Below, piece by piece: positions 14,515 through 19,884 of a stretch of DNA of 19,884 bases. A model generated the notes under the pieces. The model was not told where the DNA came from. It saw only the letters and a program-made list of their open reading frames with translations, and made no database searches. How positions within the stretch are numbered: the stretch's first letter is position 1; each line of letters starts with the position of its first letter. Location: positions 1-19,884 of the forward strand of contig JAUQYT010000362.1 in NCBI GenBank assembly GCA_030587605.1. The letters run 5' to 3'. The position numbers were made by a program, and so were the translations under genes. The stretch is from Candidatus Njordarchaeum guaymasense (GTDB lineage: Archaea > Asgardarchaeota > Njordarchaeia > Njordarchaeales > Njordarchaeaceae).

Positions 14515-14587
14515 TGGTCGGCATCCCTATCTGTGAATCTGATCTCAGCAAAATCTCTTCGAAACGCATGCCTATAAGGTGAAAACT

Positions 14588-14642
14588 AATTATTTAAGTT
14601 AGGGTTACTTGTGTCTTACCAGCTAGGAGCTTTTTAAGCGTT
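14588..14642 (+). promoter_or_regulatory. A/T-rich promoter region upstream of rpp21
   Basis: Two TATA-like elements, AATTATTTAAG (about 14588-14598) and GCTTTTTAAGC (about 14630-14640), could start transcription toward rpp21. The leader would be 90-130 nt. I see no other gene in 14515-14747. Confidence 0.35.
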
Positions 14643-14747
14643 GAGTCGCAAGTCTCCTATACCCACGACTCCGTGTCAGCTTCAACGTGGCCATAACCTT
14701 GATTTCTCTTTGAGCGGTAAAAGTTTGAGAAATACTGCAGGTTTGGA

Positions 14748-15095
14748 GTGCCGAAAAAGATGAGAAAAAGGAGTAGGCAAAGGTTCTCTAGAAGGACTAG
14801 ACTTCTCTTTAAGGGCATTGCTAGGGAGCGGATCAGACGCCTACTCTCGTTGGCAGACGGGTGCCTCTACTCTAATCCTGAGCTAGCCCAGGAATATGTC
14901 TCTTTAGCTATCCGGATTGGAATGAGGTGCAAGGTCAGACTCCCAGTAGACTGGAAGTGGAGAATATGCAAGAGTTGCAGGACTTTGCTGGCTCCAGGGT
15001 TCAATTGCATTGTTAGGATCAGACCGGAACGCCAACGTCACATCGCGATTCGGTGCCTGAACTGCGGCAGAATATCACGGAGAAACATTGGATGA
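14748..15095 (+). CDS. rnp4: RNase P protein subunit Rpp21 (Rnp4)
   Basis: Rpp21 is a zinc-ribbon protein subunit of archaeal RNase P, which trims the 5' ends of tRNA precursors. The 115-residue protein has an arginine- and lysine-rich N terminus, two predicted helices (about 20-60: ARERIRRLLSLAD, ELAQEYVSLAIRIGMR) and a zinc ribbon with CKSC (C74, C77) and CLNC (C103, C106). Length and layout match the family. The GTG at 14748 is used; ATG 14760 is an alternative with GGAG 11 nt upstream. It opens the run of ribosome and translation genes on this strand. Its product matures the 5' ends of tRNAs such as the two tRNA-Arg in this window. Confidence 0.9.
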   Translation: MPKKMRKRSRQRFSRRTRLLFKGIARERIRRLLSLADGCLYSNPELAQEYVSLAIRIGMRCKVRLPVDWKWRICKSCRTLLAPGFNCIVRIRPERQRHIAIRCLNCGRISRRNIG

Positions 15096-15137
15096 AACAT
15101 CTTCAACTCCAGCGACACCTGAAGACTCATACGGCAG

Positions 15138-15147
15138 ATTTATAAAT
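15138..15147 (+). promoter_or_regulatory. TATA box of the rps19e gene cluster
   Basis: ATTTATAAATC is a near-consensus archaeal TATA element. It predicts a start near 15165-15172 and a leader of about 110 nt before rps19e, which contains the hairpin at 15189-15205. Confidence 0.55.
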
Positions 15148-15188
15148 CACTCATAATATTGCTTTCCTTAAACTTTCAGAACATATTG

Positions 15189-15205
15189 TCAACGAAGGTC
15201 GTTGA
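15189..15205 (+). promoter_or_regulatory. Perfect hairpin in the rps19e leader
   Basis: TCAACGA-AGG-TCGTTGA is a perfect 7-bp inverted repeat with a 3-nt loop, about 20 nt past the predicted start of transcription. It could be an RNA element bound by a ribosomal protein or a DNA operator. It lies inside a 15-codon TTG-started reading frame (15187-15234, ending TAA), which may be chance. Confidence 0.35.
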
Positions 15206-15279
15206 AGCGTACAGCAATCTCGCCAAGAAGTAACAAGATAGTACTTGCTCATGAGTAGAAAAGTTCAGGTGATGATTAA

Positions 15280-15741
15280 GTGTCGACGGTTTACCTTGTG
15301 CCAGCTGAGGAATTCATAAAAGCTTTGAAAGAGGAGCTGAAGAAGGATTATTCAAATACCATTCGACCTCAACCTTGGGCAGCCTTTGTCAAAACAGGTG
15401 TCCACAAGTCAAGTCCTCCCACTCAGCCTGACTGGTGGTACGCCCGTTGTGCTTCCGTGTTGAGGAAGCTCTACATTAAGGGGGCAATCGGAGTATCGCG
15501 GTTGAAAGCGGAATATGGAGGGTCCCAACACGCAGCCTCCTTCCCCGACCATGCCAAGAAAGGAAGTGGATCAATAGTTAGAAAGATATTCCAGCAACTC
15601 GAGGGAGCCGGTCTCGTCGGAAAAAACGAGTCAAAAGGAAGGATTCTTACCGCCAAGGGAGTCTCACTCATTGACAAAGTAGCCCACAAAGTGAGATTGT
15701 CTCTACAGAAAGGCAAGATCCCAGACTTACGAAAATATTGA
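15280..15741 (+). CDS. rps19e: Ribosomal protein S19e
   Basis: S19e is a small-subunit protein, found in archaea and eukaryotes, in the 30S head. The 153-residue sequence carries the family pattern throughout: TVYLVPAEEFIKALKEELKK, the KTGVHKSSPPTQPDWWYARCASVLRKLYIKG block (about 38-68), YGGSQ, and GSGSIVRKIFQQLEGAGLVGK...GRILTAKGVSLIDKVA. The GTG start follows AGGTGA with a 7-nt spacer, a good match to the 16S anti-Shine-Dalgarno. It begins the conserved series rps19e-pdcd5-rpl39e-rpl31e-aif6 and has its own TATA box with a hairpin leader. The gene is ordinary in length and composition. Confidence 0.97.
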   Translation: MSTVYLVPAEEFIKALKEELKKDYSNTIRPQPWAAFVKTGVHKSSPPTQPDWWYARCASVLRKLYIKGAIGVSRLKAEYGGSQHAASFPDHAKKGSGSIVRKIFQQLEGAGLVGKNESKGRILTAKGVSLIDKVAHKVRLSLQKGKIPDLRKY

Positions 15742-15945
15742 GTGTACTTGTCCTCTGGCAAGAGTGACTCCGTCAATAAAAAAAGCCCTGCTAACAAGAA
15801 TCTATGAAATCACTATTGTGTATCCTGAAACATTGAAGAAATTTTTTATAAGCAACCGGACTCTAGGTAGGTTGGGACAGGGATCCACTGTTGTTGAAAT
15901 AATTCATCTAATCTCTCACAGTTTGACTTGCGGAGGATGGCTTGT

Positions 15946-16281
15946 TTGGCCGAAGAAGACGAAGAAATCGATGAGTTAAAGAGGAAGAGGTTGCTTCAAC
16001 TTCAGCAACAGGTCGCAGACGCGCGGAAACAAGAGGAAGCTCGTAAAGAGTTTGAAGCACAGAAACAAGCCGCACTCAGACAAATCCTTACGGATGAAGC
16101 TAGGAGTCGCCTAACAAACCTTAAGATGGTTAAGCCAGAGTTTGCGGAGCAATTGGAGATACAGCTGATCCAACTAGCTCAATCTGGCAAGATAGCGATC
16201 CCTATAACAGATGAACAGATGAAGGAGATCCTGATCAAACTGCAAAGCAGGAAGAGAGAATCCAAGATCTCATTCAAATGA
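15946..16281 (+). CDS. PDCD5-family DNA-binding protein
   Basis: This small protein belongs to the archaeal/eukaryotic PDCD5 family (TFAR19), described as double-stranded-DNA-binding; the archaeal role is not settled. From this start it has about 111 residues: an acidic N terminus (AEEDEEIDELKRKR), a long coiled helix rich in Gln/Lys/Glu (LLQLQQQVADARKQEEARKE), then the conserved core LRQILTDEARSRLTNLKMVKPEFAEQLEIQLIQLAQSGKI and ITDEQMKEIL. I chose TTG 15946 because GGAGG (15932-15936) stands 9 nt before it. In-frame ATG 15937 lies directly against that site, and TTG 15928 precedes it. The gene keeps its usual place between S19e and L39e. Confidence 0.92.
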   Translation: MAEEDEEIDELKRKRLLQLQQQVADARKQEEARKEFEAQKQAALRQILTDEARSRLTNLKMVKPEFAEQLEIQLIQLAQSGKIAIPITDEQMKEILIKLQSRKRESKISFK

Positions 16282-16365
16282 TGACGTACAGTATCAACTA
16301 GTTGGAAAGGAAAGGAGAGAAGAATAGGAGTACAGAAAGTTGAGAATTGAAGGTGGCTGTTTAGC

Positions 16366-16573
16366 ATGGCGCGAAACAAACCGCTTGGAAAGAAATTGCG
16401 ACTAGCACACGCGTTGAAGTCAAACAAGTCGGTCCCAACGTGGATTTTCCCCCAGTAGATACTGAAATAGTTTCATTTCTGGCTCAGGGAACCACTAAGT
16501 TGTGAAGACCGACAGGAAAGTCAGAACACACCCTGGAAGAAGAAACTGGCGCTCAAGCAGCATTAAACCCTGA
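16366..16573 (+). CDS. rpl39e: Ribosomal protein L39e, interrupted by a 52-nt BHB intron
   Basis: L39e is a tiny basic protein lining the ribosomal exit tunnel. Exon 1 (16366-16445) encodes MARNKPLGKKLRLAHALKSN through VPTWI. Read straight on, the frame adds FPQ and stops at TAG 16456-16458, after 30 residues. The rest of L39e (VVKTDRKVRTHPGRRNWRSS...) continues in another frame in exon 2 (16498-16573, stop TGA). Joining 16445 to 16498 gives WIVVKT across the junction, the family's conserved W-x-x-V/I-K-T segment, and a product of exactly 51 residues, the usual L39e length. AGGTGG about 9 nt before the ATG is the ribosome-binding site. L31e begins 17 bp after the stop. The split gene holds its conserved place between pdcd5 and rpl31e, and both exons are well preserved, so I call it a functional spliced gene. 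Confidence 0.9.
16446..16497 (+). other. BHB-type intron in the rpl39e mRNA
   Basis: The junctions fit a canonical bulge-helix-bulge recognised by the archaeal tRNA splicing endonuclease. Outer helix: GTCGGTC (16428-16434) with GACCGAC (16507-16513) and, past a small internal loop, CAAC (16436-16439) with GTTG (16499-16502). Central 4-bp helix: GTGG (16440-16443) with CCAC (16492-16495). Three-nt bulges: ATT (16444-16446) and TAA (16496-16498). Inner helix: TTCCC (16447-16451) with GGGAA (16487-16491), then CCAG with CTGG. Cutting after the second base of each bulge removes 52 nt and creates ATA (Ile) at the junction. Confidence 0.88.
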
Positions 16574-16590
16574 AGGAATGTGATGGAATA

Positions 16591-16953
16591 ATGGCAACGG
16601 AACGCAGTAAGCGGAGCAAGAAAGTTGAAGTAGCAGAGGAAGAGTCGAAAGCTAAACCTGAGCCAGGAAAGGAAGAAGGAGCTAAGCCTGCTGCTCCCGC
16701 ACACTTGGAAGAGAGGACCTACACGGTTCCTTTGTCAGAAACTCGCTACACGCCTTACTACAAGAGAACCTCAAGAGCGATTAAGTTGATCAGGAATTTC
16801 TTCACGCGACACATGAAAGCTGAGAACGTTACATTTACGAAGGAGCTAAACGAAGCTATGTGGGAGAATGGGATCAGAAACCCGCCCAGAAGAGTCAAGA
16901 TTCGGGCCACAAAGGATGATGAAGGAAATGTGACTTTGTATCCCGCTGAGTGA
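16591..16953 (+). CDS. rpl31e: Ribosomal protein L31e with an N-terminal extension
   Basis: L31e is a large-subunit protein near the exit of the peptide tunnel. The core is residues 40-120: EERTYTVPLSETRYTPYYKRTSRAIKLIRNFFTRHMK, then LNEAMWENGIRNPPRRVKIRATKDDEGNVTLYP. Before it come about 39 residues that most family members lack, rich in Lys, Glu, Pro and Ala (VEVAEEESKAKPEPGKEEGAK), with no predicted fold. The ATG at 16591 is used; the only later in-frame ATG lies well inside the core. The gene follows rpl39e by 17 bp and is probably translated from the same mRNA. Confidence 0.95.
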   Translation: MATERSKRSKKVEVAEEESKAKPEPGKEEGAKPAAPAHLEERTYTVPLSETRYTPYYKRTSRAIKLIRNFFTRHMKAENVTFTKELNEAMWENGIRNPPRRVKIRATKDDEGNVTLYPAE

Positions 16954-17034
16954 GAGCTCCTTAGGACTTTCCTTTTCAGTTGTTAGTTGAGTTATACTCG
17001 ATGCTGCCTTCTTCTATTGGCGGTGAAACCAGAT

Positions 17035-17703
17035 TTGACCGTTGCTCGCCTTAACTTCTTAGGTAACCCAAACATTGGCGTGTATGCCCTATCAACCGAC
17101 GCGCATGCGTTAGTTCCTCCAGGACTTCCAAAGAGAGTAAAGAGTGAAGTGGAGCGAGCACTTAGTGTGAAAGTTGCTGAGGCGACAATCCTTCAGACTA
17201 CGCTACTTGGCATCCTAGTAGCGGGGAATACAAGCGCGATGATCGTGCCCTATCTCGCTTCGGACAAGGAGATAGAAGTCATACGGAGTTCCTTGGGAGT
17301 CAAAGTCTCCAGATTGGAGACGAATCTGACGGCTTTAGGTAACATAATACTGGCTAATGATCATGGTGCTGTAGTTCACCCGAAACTAAGAGAGAGTACT
17401 ATGAAATCCATTGAGTCAATTCTTGGAGTCAAAGTTGTTTCTGGTATGGTTGCAGGATCAGGGCTCGTAGGTTCATCGGCTTTGGCCACGAATAAAGGGG
17501 CTTTGGTATCTTCACGCGCAACTGAGGAGGAACTTGACTGGCTTGCAGATGCGTTAGGTGTTCCAACAAGTATAGGTACCGTTAATAGAGGAGTTGCCTT
17601 TGTCAAGTCAGGTCTCATAGCAAACTCGAATGGGGCTGTAGCAGGGCAGGAGACGACCGGACCCGAGCTCGACAGGATAGAGGACGCCTTAGAGCTGATC
17701 TAG
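17035..17703 (+). CDS. eif6: Translation initiation factor aIF6
   Basis: aIF6 binds the large ribosomal subunit (near L14, L24e and the sarcin-ricin loop) and blocks premature subunit joining. The protein shows the fivefold pentein repeats of the family: FLGNPNIGVYALSTDAHALVPPGL, TTLLGILVAGNTSAMIVP, TNLTALGNIILANDHGAVVHP, GLVGSSALATNKGALVS and GLIANSNGAVAG. The likely start is TTG 17035, 8 nt after GGTGA, giving 222 residues (MTVARLNFLGNPNIG), close to the family length. GTG 17023 is an alternative. A start at TTG 16987 would add residues (SYTRCCLLLLA) not expected in the family. It follows rpl31e and precedes rplX, as in many archaea. Confidence 0.93.
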   Translation: MTVARLNFLGNPNIGVYALSTDAHALVPPGLPKRVKSEVERALSVKVAEATILQTTLLGILVAGNTSAMIVPYLASDKEIEVIRSSLGVKVSRLETNLTALGNIILANDHGAVVHPKLRESTMKSIESILGVKVVSGMVAGSGLVGSSALATNKGALVSSRATEEELDWLADALGVPTSIGTVNRGVAFVKSGLIANSNGAVAGQETTGPELDRIEDALELI

Positions 17704-17732
17704 GAGAAGCACAAAAGTTTGATAAGACTTAA

Positions 17733-17744
17733 TAATGATCATTA
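17733..17744. repeat. 12-bp perfect palindrome before rplX
   Basis: TAATGATCATTA is a perfect palindrome about 80-90 bp upstream of rplX, next to an A/T-rich, possibly TATA-like stretch (ACTTAATAATG). It could be an operator or a small hairpin after aif6. Confidence 0.3.
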
Positions 17745-17822
17745 CCCACATCTTTAACCTCTAATCGGCGAGGCGTTCCAGCCTGAAGTGGTTCAAAGTA
17801 GAACACAATGGAGGAAGATAGG

Positions 17823-18017
17823 ATGGAAGTGAAACAGTATATGATTTCTGGATCCTTCTCAAAGAAGAATGCGCATCAAAGGTTCTCAAACCACGTTCGT
17901 GCCACCAAAAAGGAGGACGCTATTGAGAAGGTTGTCTCAGAAATCGGAGGGAGATTCAAAGTGAAGAGGCCACTGATCAAAATCGACAAAGTCGAGGAAG
18001 TCAAGCCAAAAGAATAA
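17823..18017 (+). CDS. rplX: Ribosomal protein LX (L18a/L20a)
   Basis: LX is a small large-subunit protein related to eukaryotic L18a/L20a. The 64-residue protein begins EVKQYMISGSF and continues HQRFSNHVRATKKEDAIEKVVSEIGGRFKVKRPLIKIDKVEEVKP, the usual pattern of a short alpha/beta unit. I chose ATG 17823 because GGAGG (17810-17814) lies 8 nt upstream of it. The upstream in-frame ATG (17808) overlaps that site and would add only MEEDR. It sits between aif6 and prefoldin alpha, its conserved place. Confidence 0.92.
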   Translation: MEVKQYMISGSFSKKNAHQRFSNHVRATKKEDAIEKVVSEIGGRFKVKRPLIKIDKVEEVKPKE

Positions 18018-18116
18018 GTCCAAGACATAGATAATACTGGACAAACCACGGGAAGAATGGGAAACTTTTGCGTTTTAAGATCATCTTCAGATTAACTAAC
18101 TTGGAGGTCGCCTTAT

Positions 18117-18557
18117 TTGTCTGACGCCGAGTCAAAGTATAGTGAGTTACTGTCTGAACTGAGATTTCTTGAAGATCAACTAAATGATTTGCAGTCACGT
18201 ATACATATAGTGTCAGCTCAGGTACAAGAGCACATAGGTGCGGGCGTGACTATGAATAGTCTGAAAGAAGAGCATGGGCGCGAGGCTCTTATTCCTATCG
18301 GCGCTCAGCTCTTTGTTCGAGGTTCGATTGCTGATACGAGTAAAGTGTTCATAGGTCTCGGTGCTGGAATATCGGTTGAGAAGACTGTGGAACATGCCAG
18401 CGCTGATCTTGAGTCAAGAGTTGCCAGCATGCAGAAAATCCTTGCAGATCTCCGCAATGATTATTTGAAGCTTGCTGATAGAGTCAGCAAGTTGCGATCC
18501 CAGCTCGGGGAAGCAGCTCAGCGAATACTGAAAGGAAAGGGAAAAGAAAGCAAATAG
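18117..18557 (+). CDS. pfdA: Prefoldin alpha subunit (GimC alpha)
   Basis: Prefoldin is a jellyfish-shaped chaperone of two alpha and four beta subunits that holds unfolded proteins for the thermosome. The 146-residue protein has two long helices (about 1-45 and 85-140) flanking a beta-hairpin core with ALIPIGAQLFVRGSIADTSKVFIGLGAGISVEKTVEHA (about 58-95), the alpha-subunit signature. The start is TTG 18117, 8 nt after GGAGGT. The tail ends in lysines (KGKGKESK). The beta subunit is not in this window. It stands between rplX and ftsY, its usual place. Confidence 0.95.
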   Translation: MSDAESKYSELLSELRFLEDQLNDLQSRIHIVSAQVQEHIGAGVTMNSLKEEHGREALIPIGAQLFVRGSIADTSKVFIGLGAGISVEKTVEHASADLESRVASMQKILADLRNDYLKLADRVSKLRSQLGEAAQRILKGKGKESK

Positions 18558-18631
18558 AATAGAACTTCAAGAAACAGAATACTTCGGTTTTGTGTGCTAA
18601 GCGATCAATAGATCATAAGAAGAAAGAAGGA

Positions 18632-18718
18632 ATGTTGATAATTGCGGCTTGTTTTATGAAGGGCATGAGATTTGTTCGCTGCAACGACTATCACTTTGGA
18701 CTCATCGGTAGGTTGTAA
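18632..18718 (+). CDS. Possible 28-codon leader ORF before ftsY
   Basis: An ATG just after AAGGA opens a 28-codon frame (MLIIAACFMKGMRF...) that stops at TAA 18716-18718, three bases before the ftsY ATG and in the same frame. It matches no family I know. It may be a coupled leader peptide, or just an open stretch by chance. It occupies most of the 164-bp gap between pfdA and ftsY. Confidence 0.2.
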   Translation: MLIIAACFMKGMRFVRCNDYHFGLIGRL

Positions 18719-18721
18719 GCT

Positions 18722-19639
18722 ATGTTTGAGAAGCTGAAAGAGGCTTTGGGGAGATTTGCTTCTTCGGTAGGCAAGAAGGAGCTAACCGAGAAGAGGCTCG
18801 ATAGTCCTCTTCAGGAACTCCAGATCCAACTAGTTAGAAACGATGTATCCTTCAAGGTCGCTGAAGCTGTCTGTGAAGACGTAAAACATAAGCTGCTCGG
18901 ACTCAAGGTGGGGCTCCGCGAGAATGTTAGCAAAGTCGTTCTCAAAGCATTGAAGGACGCTGTCACTGAAATCTTAGAACAGGGTGGAAAAGTAGACGTT
19001 ATCAGACTCGCGGCAGAGAAGAAGAGGCAGGGTTCGCCCCTGGTAATAATGGCTGTTGGGATCAATGGAACTGGAAAGACCATGACTTTGGCTAAACTTG
19101 CTCACATGTTTAAGAAAAAGGGTTTCTCATGCGTTTTGGCAGCAGCAGACACGTTTAGAGCGGGGAGCATAGAGCAGTTGGAAAAGCATGGTCAAGCCCT
19201 CGGTGTGAGAGTTATCAAGCATAAGTATGGAGCGGACGCGGCGGCAGTAGCATGGGACGCAGTGGAGCACGCTAAAGCCCAACACGTAAATATCGTGCTA
19301 ATTGACACCGCCGGGCGAATGCAGACTAACAAGAACTTGCTCGATGAGATGGAGAAGATCTACCGTGTTGTCAAACCGGATCTTGTCCTCTTCATTGGTG
19401 ATGCCCTCGCTGGGAATGATGCAGTTGAGCAAGCCGAGAAGTTCAATGCCAAGGTTCCTCTCAACGGAACTATCTTGACAAAGGTTGACGCAGATGTCAA
19501 GGGTGGAGCCGCGATCTCGATATCGTATGCTACCAAGAGACCAATGGTCTTTGTTGGAGTGGGGCAGAAATATGAAGATATTGAACCATTCGAACTTGAC
19601 TGGTTCATCGAGAAAGTATTTGGAAACGTTGGGAGCTAA
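18722..19639 (+). CDS. ftsY: Signal recognition particle receptor FtsY
   Basis: FtsY is the membrane-associated GTPase that docks SRP-ribosome complexes at the translocon. The 305-residue protein has the helical N domain (1-100) and the G domain: P-loop GINGTGKT (113-120), DTFRA (143-147), DTAGR (195-199), TKVD (253-256) and the closing GVGQKYEDIEPFELDWFIEKVFG (279-301). The acidic A domain of bacterial FtsY is absent, as usual in archaea. The P-loop is followed by Met where most SRP GTPases have Thr (GKTM, not GKTT). ATG start with AGGT 8 nt upstream. SRP54, a common downstream neighbour, does not begin in the remaining 245 bp. Confidence 0.97.
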   Translation: MFEKLKEALGRFASSVGKKELTEKRLDSPLQELQIQLVRNDVSFKVAEAVCEDVKHKLLGLKVGLRENVSKVVLKALKDAVTEILEQGGKVDVIRLAAEKKRQGSPLVIMAVGINGTGKTMTLAKLAHMFKKKGFSCVLAAADTFRAGSIEQLEKHGQALGVRVIKHKYGADAAAVAWDAVEHAKAQHVNIVLIDTAGRMQTNKNLLDEMEKIYRVVKPDLVLFIGDALAGNDAVEQAEKFNAKVPLNGTILTKVDADVKGGAAISISYATKRPMVFVGVGQKYEDIEPFELDWFIEKVFGNVGS

Positions 19640-19794
19640 GGTTTTGAACTCGGCGATAATTCGTTGAATCGAAGTTGGACTACTTCCATTAAAGGGAGAC
19701 TCAAAATCTCAATCTCGCGAGGCTAAAGAACGAGGCTAAAGAAGAGTCCTTTCCATTGTTTGGGGAACAATATTCAGTGATAAACTAACAGACA

Positions 19795-19884
19795 GATTTA
19801 ATTAAGAAACCATTATCACCTTTAACTGTTGCCAGCAGGAAGATGGGAGTTGCTCGAATTGAACATGAAGGGCAGACATCTGAT
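19795..19884 (+). promoter_or_regulatory. Promoter and possible start of a gene that runs off the window
   Basis: ATTTAATTAAG (about 19796-19806) resembles a TATA box. ATG 19843, preceded by AGGAAG, opens a frame that stays open to the window end (MGVARIEHEGQTSD). ATG 19865 opens another (MKGRHL). Neither is long enough to identify. The segment 19640-19794 shows no gene; it carries a short direct repeat, GAGGCTAAAGAA, at 19719-19730 and 19731-19743 with one base of slack. Confidence 0.3.

Noticed and set aside
16366..16573. rpl39e as a pseudogene, frameshift or sequencing error
   Set aside because: The interruption is a 52-nt block, both flanks are well-conserved L39e, the joined product has the exact family length, and the junctions coincide with a full BHB motif. 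A random indel would not give this.
16987..17034. Longer aIF6 starting at TTG 16987
   Set aside because: The added residues (SYTRCCLLLLA) do not fit the family N terminus, and GGTGA stands 8 nt before TTG 17035.
19719..19743. Direct repeat GAGGCTAAAGAA after ftsY as the start of a CRISPR or repeat array
   Set aside because: There are only two short, nearly adjacent copies with no spacer pattern; I see no CRISPR array anywhere in the window.
19640..19884. SRP54 gene start after ftsY
   Set aside because: Neither open frame at the window end resembles the SRP54 N terminus.
1..19884. Transposons, integrases, phage or defence islands
   Set aside because: No transposase, integrase, terminal inverted repeats or defence-system families are visible; the tRNA genes have no attachment-site duplications beyond their own paralogy.

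Overview
The window is archaeal. Every gene with a clear family is an archaeal-type information-processing or housekeeping gene: ribosomal proteins S19e, L39e, L31e and LX/L18a, aIF6, prefoldin alpha, PDCD5, FtsY, the RNase P protein Rpp21, Nep1 and ArgRS. There are TATA-like promoters, bulge-helix-bulge (BHB) tRNA introns and Shine-Dalgarno sites of the AGGAGGTGA type. GTG and TTG starts are common. The mix suggests a TACK-type lineage (Thaumarchaeota- or Bathyarchaeia-like), but the sequence alone does not fix the taxon.

Layout. 1-900: a DUF89/ARMT1-like metal phosphatase. 882-4607 (minus): a large secreted, membrane-anchored subtilisin-like protease whose 3' end overlaps the phosphatase gene. 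4790-5941 (minus): a prolidase-family (M24) protein that has lost most of its metal ligands, divergent from a ribbon-helix-helix regulator (6115-6606) across an inverted repeat. 6646-9082: arginine decoding, with argS flanked by two near-identical intron-containing tRNA-Arg genes (anticodons CCG and TCG). 9261-10493: a class I/II aminotransferase. 10508-13315 (minus): a two-gene unit made of an MtrA-MtrH fusion (corrinoid methyl carrier plus tetrahydropterin methyltransferase) followed by an odd double-domain thymidylate-synthase-like protein. 13485-13733: a small very basic protein. 13768-14514 (minus): nep1. 14748 to the end: the conserved archaeal ribosome/secretion cluster rpp21, rps19e, pdcd5, rpl39e, rpl31e, aif6, rplX, pfdA, ftsY.

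The most striking observation is in rpl39e. As read directly the gene stops after 30 codons. Removing 52 nt (16446-16497) restores a full 51-residue L39e, and the junctions fall exactly in the two 3-nt bulges of a textbook BHB motif (4-bp central helix, 3-nt bulges on opposite strands, strong outer and inner helices). This is therefore a protein-coding gene with an archaeal splicing-endonuclease intron, in the same window as two BHB-type tRNA introns.

Other points of interest are the MtrA-MtrH fusion beside a tandem ThyA-like protein with Asp at the usual pyrimidine-recognition Asn position, the degenerate M24 peptidase, and structured leaders upstream of argS and rps19e.
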